Shown piece after piece: positions 59,971 to 64,000 of a stretch of 64,000 nucleotides of DNA. The stretch covers positions 3,551,501 to 3,615,500 of the forward strand of contig NC_084892.1 in NCBI RefSeq assembly GCF_958979055.1. The letters are read 5' to 3'. The position numbers were made by a program, and so were the translations under genes. Source of the DNA: Alnus glutinosa (taxonomy: Eukaryota > Streptophyta > Magnoliopsida > Fagales > Betulaceae). The number at the start of each line of letters is the position of its first letter. Positions within the stretch are counted from its first letter, which is position 1. Below the pieces are notes generated by a model. That model did no database searches and was not told the DNA's origin. It was given only the letters and a program-made list of their open reading frames with translations.

Positions 59971-60776
59971 ATGGACGAGGAAGGCTTCATAGTGTTGGGG
60001 AAGCGAGAAAAATTGAGACGATCAATGTCATTTGATGGGCTGTCTCTTTTTTCTCGAAAAATAGAAGACCTGTTATATACTCATCGTCCTGCAAGAATTT
60101 TGAATCGTCCTTGTGATATAGTCGTTAATATGCCTATTTTGCCCTCGGACGAAAGAGGGCGCATATCGAGTTGTTAGACGAATTTTAAGATGGTACCAGC
60201 TTTAGGAAACAGAAATCTTTCCATTTTGGGAGAGTTTTATTTCAAAAGCCACCACCTCTGTAGTTCTAGGATCCGATCTATACTATGTAGATAGCCTAAA
60301 CCTTTCTGATTATTATTGCTTTTCCCGGGAATCTTTGCATGAGCTTCCATTTAAATTGGGTAAAAGGTTTATCTATGCAATTCTTGAAAATCCAAACATG
60401 ATTCTTATTGCTCAAATTCTCAGGAACAAATGCCCTATGATTTATGAATATGCTGCTATGTTTTACACATACGATGTGGAACATCATGTTTGGAGTGGAT
60501 TCGAGAAGTGCCGAATACACGAAAATTGTCCTATTGGATGGAAAGGTTAAGGAAAAACGGTGTTAACTGTTGCCAATACTATTTATTAAGTAACACGTGA
60601 CGCACATTTGTTAGCATACAACGTAGACAAAGATATGTGGATCAAAGGGAGTCTCACATGCTTTGGGAATACCGTTTTTGGAAAGTGATGAGCTCAACTT
60701 TTTTCCTGGGTTCGTCCATTTAGAAGGTCAGCTCTTCGGCCTTCTGCAATCAAATGATGATGATGAAGCATTTTAG
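59971..60776 (+). pseudogene. Relic of an unrecognised gene, possibly kelch-like
   Basis: An open stretch 59971-60177 starts MDEEGFIVLGKREKLRRSMS. Further blocks in changing frames follow: VVLGSDLYYVDSLN (near 60260), MFYTYDVEHHVWSGFEKC (60450-60510), TVANTIY (60560) and LAYNVDKDMWIKGSL (60610-60650). The last runs to FVHLEGQLFGLLQSNDDDEAF and a stop at 60776. Alternating YDVxxxxW-type and FVHLEGQLF-type words recall kelch-repeat proteins of plants. Several stops and shifts make a working protein unlikely. The family assignment is tentative. Confidence 0.4.
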
Positions 60777-60779
60777 CTG

Positions 60780-61816
60780 GTCATAATTAATAGCCCTATT
60801 CACGGGAGCTCTTTCCAAAATTCTGTTGTTGTCGTCCGTTGGTATAAGTTTCTTGCTTTTTCTCAATTTTCCTTTCTTTTTATCAAACACAAACATTTTA
60901 GCTACTACACAAGTTATGTTGTACAGATTTGTTGTTTCTTTGTTTTCGTGTTTTGTTGTTCTGGATTGTATAGTGGTTTGCTGTCTTCTCCGAAGTTTGA
61001 TTTGTTGTTTCTTTGTATTCATTGTTTGTATCAATAAAAATTAATTCATCCGAAAAAATAAATTGAACATCAAGATAACTCTCATTTAGATTAAGTCAAA
61101 TTTGATAATGTTGCTATTTTCTTATGAAGTAGGCCATATATGTGAAATGTGCATGCTGGTGGGGTTGATTTGATATATGTGACGTATGAAGCAGAAGTAT
61201 AAATTTGGTATATAACAACAGTAGCGAAAGGATGAAAATGCGCAAGGTCTCATTTGATATCTATAATTAATCAAGTGCACATAATAAGATTGGATTATTA
61301 CTTTCTGGGATTTGTTCATCAAAATAAGCATGTTTCAAAAGAATTTTCTTAAGAACTACATGTTTTTGAAAAAAATAAAAAATTAATGGGGGAAAGGTGA
61401 TAGTTAATATAATCGAACATTTTTTATTCATAGTTTTTTATTTGGATGAGTAATATTATTTACGATCTTTTTCGAATGAAATTTTATGAACATCCCTTGC
61501 TATTTCTATTTTTTGTACGTCTACTATTTTCTTCAATTGACGAGAAGAAAACTTCTGAAATTTGCGACTTTAATTAGAGGAAAGAGACTTGATTTTGTGT
61601 AAGTTCTAATTCGTGGTTTTGAGTCGATGGTCCTTTATTTTAGCCAAGTTGTTAATGTCTTGTTTTTCATTGACAAACTAACAAGGTTTGAACTTGATGT
61701 CTTAGGAAGTTTAATCAATCTCTTGTAATTTTTAGGTTACAAGAAAACGATTTGGTTCTCTATCAATCTGAAGTGCAAGCTGAAGTTTAGAGCACGGAGG
61801 AAGCTGAAGTGCAAGC
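60780..61816. other. Gene-free T-rich spacer
   Basis: No gene seen. Near its right end the 19-base word GAAGTGCAAGCTGAAGTTT occurs twice (about 61771 and 61807), the second copy starting the inverted repeat. Confidence 0.5.
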
Positions 61817-64000
61817 TGAAGTTTGATGGAGGTTGTCAGCACCTTTCCTCGTCATTTTCGTATCAAAATTGATACGCTGAGCTTTTGCCTCTGCAAAACT
61901 TTAAGTTTTGACAACTACCTCTGCAAAGCTTCAATTTTTACGCTACAAGTTTTTGTTTCCATTAAATACCTTAAGTCCATAACCCTTTTCCACCTCCTCC
62001 CTCAAACGTTTGCTCTAAAAACAAATACCGTTCACGCCTTCCCCTTTAGTGAGTGTCTTGGCCCCTTTGAACAAAATCGTTTACCGAAACTTGGGTCTGT
62101 TGGTGCTTGAACTGATTGGATTTTCAAAAACCCTTTTGTAAGTTTGGCACTACTGTTACTTTTCCTGTTTGCTTCAATAAAGAATTTTATTTCTTTTTTT
62201 TAAGTAGAAAAAAATTTATAGAGTTACATATTTGTTGTGTTAGAAAGTGGTTAGTCAAAATAGCTAGTGAAAGTAAATTTGTTTGACTAAAAGTTACAGG
62301 ATTTGATACAAATGTTCTAAAACCATCAAGCAAGCAATCAACCATAAACCGTCCCTCAAGCAAGCAACCAATCATGAACCGTCACCCAAGCAACTAACCA
62401 ACCATGAACCAACTCTATTCGGTGAAATAGCCAAATATTTACGGCAACTGCACAAAGCATACAAGTTTTGTGGAGACTTGGTAAATGATGTCGTCATTGT
62501 GTTACTCAGGAACACGGTTTCTAACCATTTCTTACTGTTGAGAGGCAAGGAAGAAAGGGAAGAAGAAGAAAAGGGAAAAGGAAAAAAGAAAGAAGAAGAA
62601 CACGATATCAGTACGGACAAAGGTATTATACATGACCTTTTTCACTTTCGATACTTTGTGGCGATGCTAATGAATCGCCTTTTGGGGAAGAATAGGCGTC
62701 AACGTGATTTCGTACCATTTTCCATTGATTTTCATTTCTTTTTTTCTCAAGTTTTTCCCTTGATGACAAATGTGCAAGCTGCCAGTCAATACCATGGTAT
62801 AAGAAACCTTCTCCTCTGGAAGGTTAATGGTTGGTTGGTTTGTTGAGGGATGATTCAATAAAGGGGCACGAAATCACGTTGACACCCATTCCTCTTCGAA
62901 AGGCGATTCATTAGCATCGCCACGAGGTATCGAAAGTAAGAAGGTCATGCATAATACCTTTGTCCCTCAACCAACCAACCAACTAACCATTAACCTTCCG
63001 GAGGAGAAGGTTTCTTATACCATGGTATTTGCTGACAGCTTGCACATTTGTCATCGAGAGAAAAACTTGAGAAAAAAAGAAATGAAAATCAATGGGAAGG
63101 GGTACGAAATCACGCTGACGCCTATTCGTCCTCAAAAGGCGATTCATTAGAATCGCCATGAGGTATTGAAAGTGAAGAAGGTCATGCATAATACCTTTGT
63201 CCGTACTGAGATCGTGTTCTTCTTCTTTCTTTTTCCCTTTTCCCTTTCCTTCTTCTTCCCTTTCTTCCTTGCCTCTCAGTAGTAAGAAACGGAAAGAAAC
63301 CATGTTCCAAAGTAACACAATGACGACATCGTTTACCACGTCTCCACAAAACTTGAATGCTTTGTGCAGTTGCCGTAAACAATTGGCTATTTCACCGAAT
63401 AGAATTGGTTCATGGTTGGTTGGTTGCTTGAGGGACGGATCATGGTTGGTTACTTGCTTGAGGGACAATTCATGGTCGATTGCTTGCTTGAGGGTTTTAG
63501 AGCATCTGTATCAAATCTTTTAACTTTTAGCCAAACAAATCTACTTTCACTAGCTATTTTGACTAACCACTTTCTAACACAACAAATAAGTAACTCTATA
63601 AATTTTTCTCTACTTAAAAAAAAGAAATATAATTCTTTGTTAAAACAAACAGGAAAAGTAACAGCAGAGCCAAATTTACAAAAGGGTTCTTAAAAATCCA
63701 ATCCAGTTCAAGCACCAACAGACACAAATTTCGGTAAACGATTTTGTTCAAAGGGGTCAAGACACTCACTGAAGGGGAAGGCGTGAACGGTATTTGCTTT
63801 TAGAGCAAACGTTTGAGGAAGGAGGTGGAAAAGGGTTATGGACTTGAGGTATTTAATGGAAACAAAACTTGTAGCGTAAAAACTGAAACTTTGCAGAGGC
63901 AGCTATCAAAACTTAAAGTTTTGCAGAGGCAAAAGCTTAGTATATCAATTTTGATACGAAAATGATGAGGAAAGGTGCTGACAACCTCCATCAAACTTCA
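61817..64000. repeat. Large inverted repeat, arms about 1 kb, running off the window
   Basis: TGAAGTTTGATGGAGG at 61817 is matched by its inverse at the last bases of the window, and similarity is continuous inward to about 62845 and 62985. The centre (about 62850-62980) holds a further copy of a block also present in each arm (around GGCGATTCATTAG), so the middle is nested. Arms differ by scattered substitutions and small indels. The arms carry GAAGAAGAAAAGGGAAAAGG-type purine-rich sequence and short CCAACCAACC-type repeats. Open frames in both arms are low-complexity and not called as genes. Confidence 0.85.

Noticed and set aside
62478..62846. A 122-codon gene, with a similar frame in the other arm (62983-63468)
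   Set aside because: Low-complexity Lys/Glu-rich translation, no family recognised; similarity only reflects the inverted repeat.

Overview
The window is nuclear DNA of a flowering plant, most likely a eudicot. The evidence is plant-type spliced genes with GT-AG introns, plant gene families (ILR1-like amidohydrolases, SDR110C-type dehydrogenases, proteasome chaperone PAC4), TTTAGGG-type telomere-like repeats, a Cassandra TRIM and plant L1 LINEs. Coordinates of spliced genes were built by hand from splice sites and checked by exon phase; nothing was aligned by computer.

Layout. (a) 0.7-8.0 kb: two tandem minus-strand genes for ILR1-like IAA-amino acid hydrolases. Both are intact, with five exons in identical phase and 434 and 432 codons. 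(b) 8-14.4 kb: repeat-rich spacer with MITEs and an LTR remnant that carries a TTA-flanked transposon. (c) 14.5-17.2 kb: a plus-strand SDR gene with a real first exon at 14494 and a defective duplicate first exon at 16105 inside its intron. (d) 17.5-20.2 kb: a LINE keeping a long ORF1 but no ORF2, between perfect 15-bp target duplications. (e) 22.1-24.2 kb: a second SDR gene on the minus strand. (f) 25.8-26.4 kb: a Cassandra TRIM with 5S-like LTRs. (g) 28.8-29.6 kb: a second copy of the TTA-type transposon. (h) 29.9-44.7 kb: an SDR pseudogene split by a complete 14,084-bp CACTA transposon. (i) 44.9-47.2 kb: MITEs and a retroposon. (j) 49.5-55.9 kb: a decayed PAC4 gene whose first intron holds a full-length but dead LINE. 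(k) 58-60.8 kb: relics of an unrecognised, possibly kelch-like gene. (l) 61.8-64.0 kb: one large inverted repeat that runs off the window.

The CACTA element is the most interesting object. It has matching 12-bp CACTA termini, a 3-bp ACA target duplication whose removal restores the SDR reading, and two apparently intact spliced genes: TNPD-like (1,115 aa) and TNPA-like (698 aa). A promoter and leader with a TATA box and a perfect hairpin can be placed near 41.3-41.6 kb. A donor at 41277 and acceptors at 37296 and 33480 suggest one leader spliced alternatively to either gene, as in En/Spm. The inferred first intron is filled by about 2.9 kb of telomere-like repeat. Both ends carry dense palindromic repeats with CACGTG cores, and related palindromes sit just upstream of the inferred promoter.

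The SDR genes form a local family: 22-25 kb and the split 29.8-48 kb block share coding, 3-prime flank and upstream sequence, so they are a segmental duplication of which one copy was killed.
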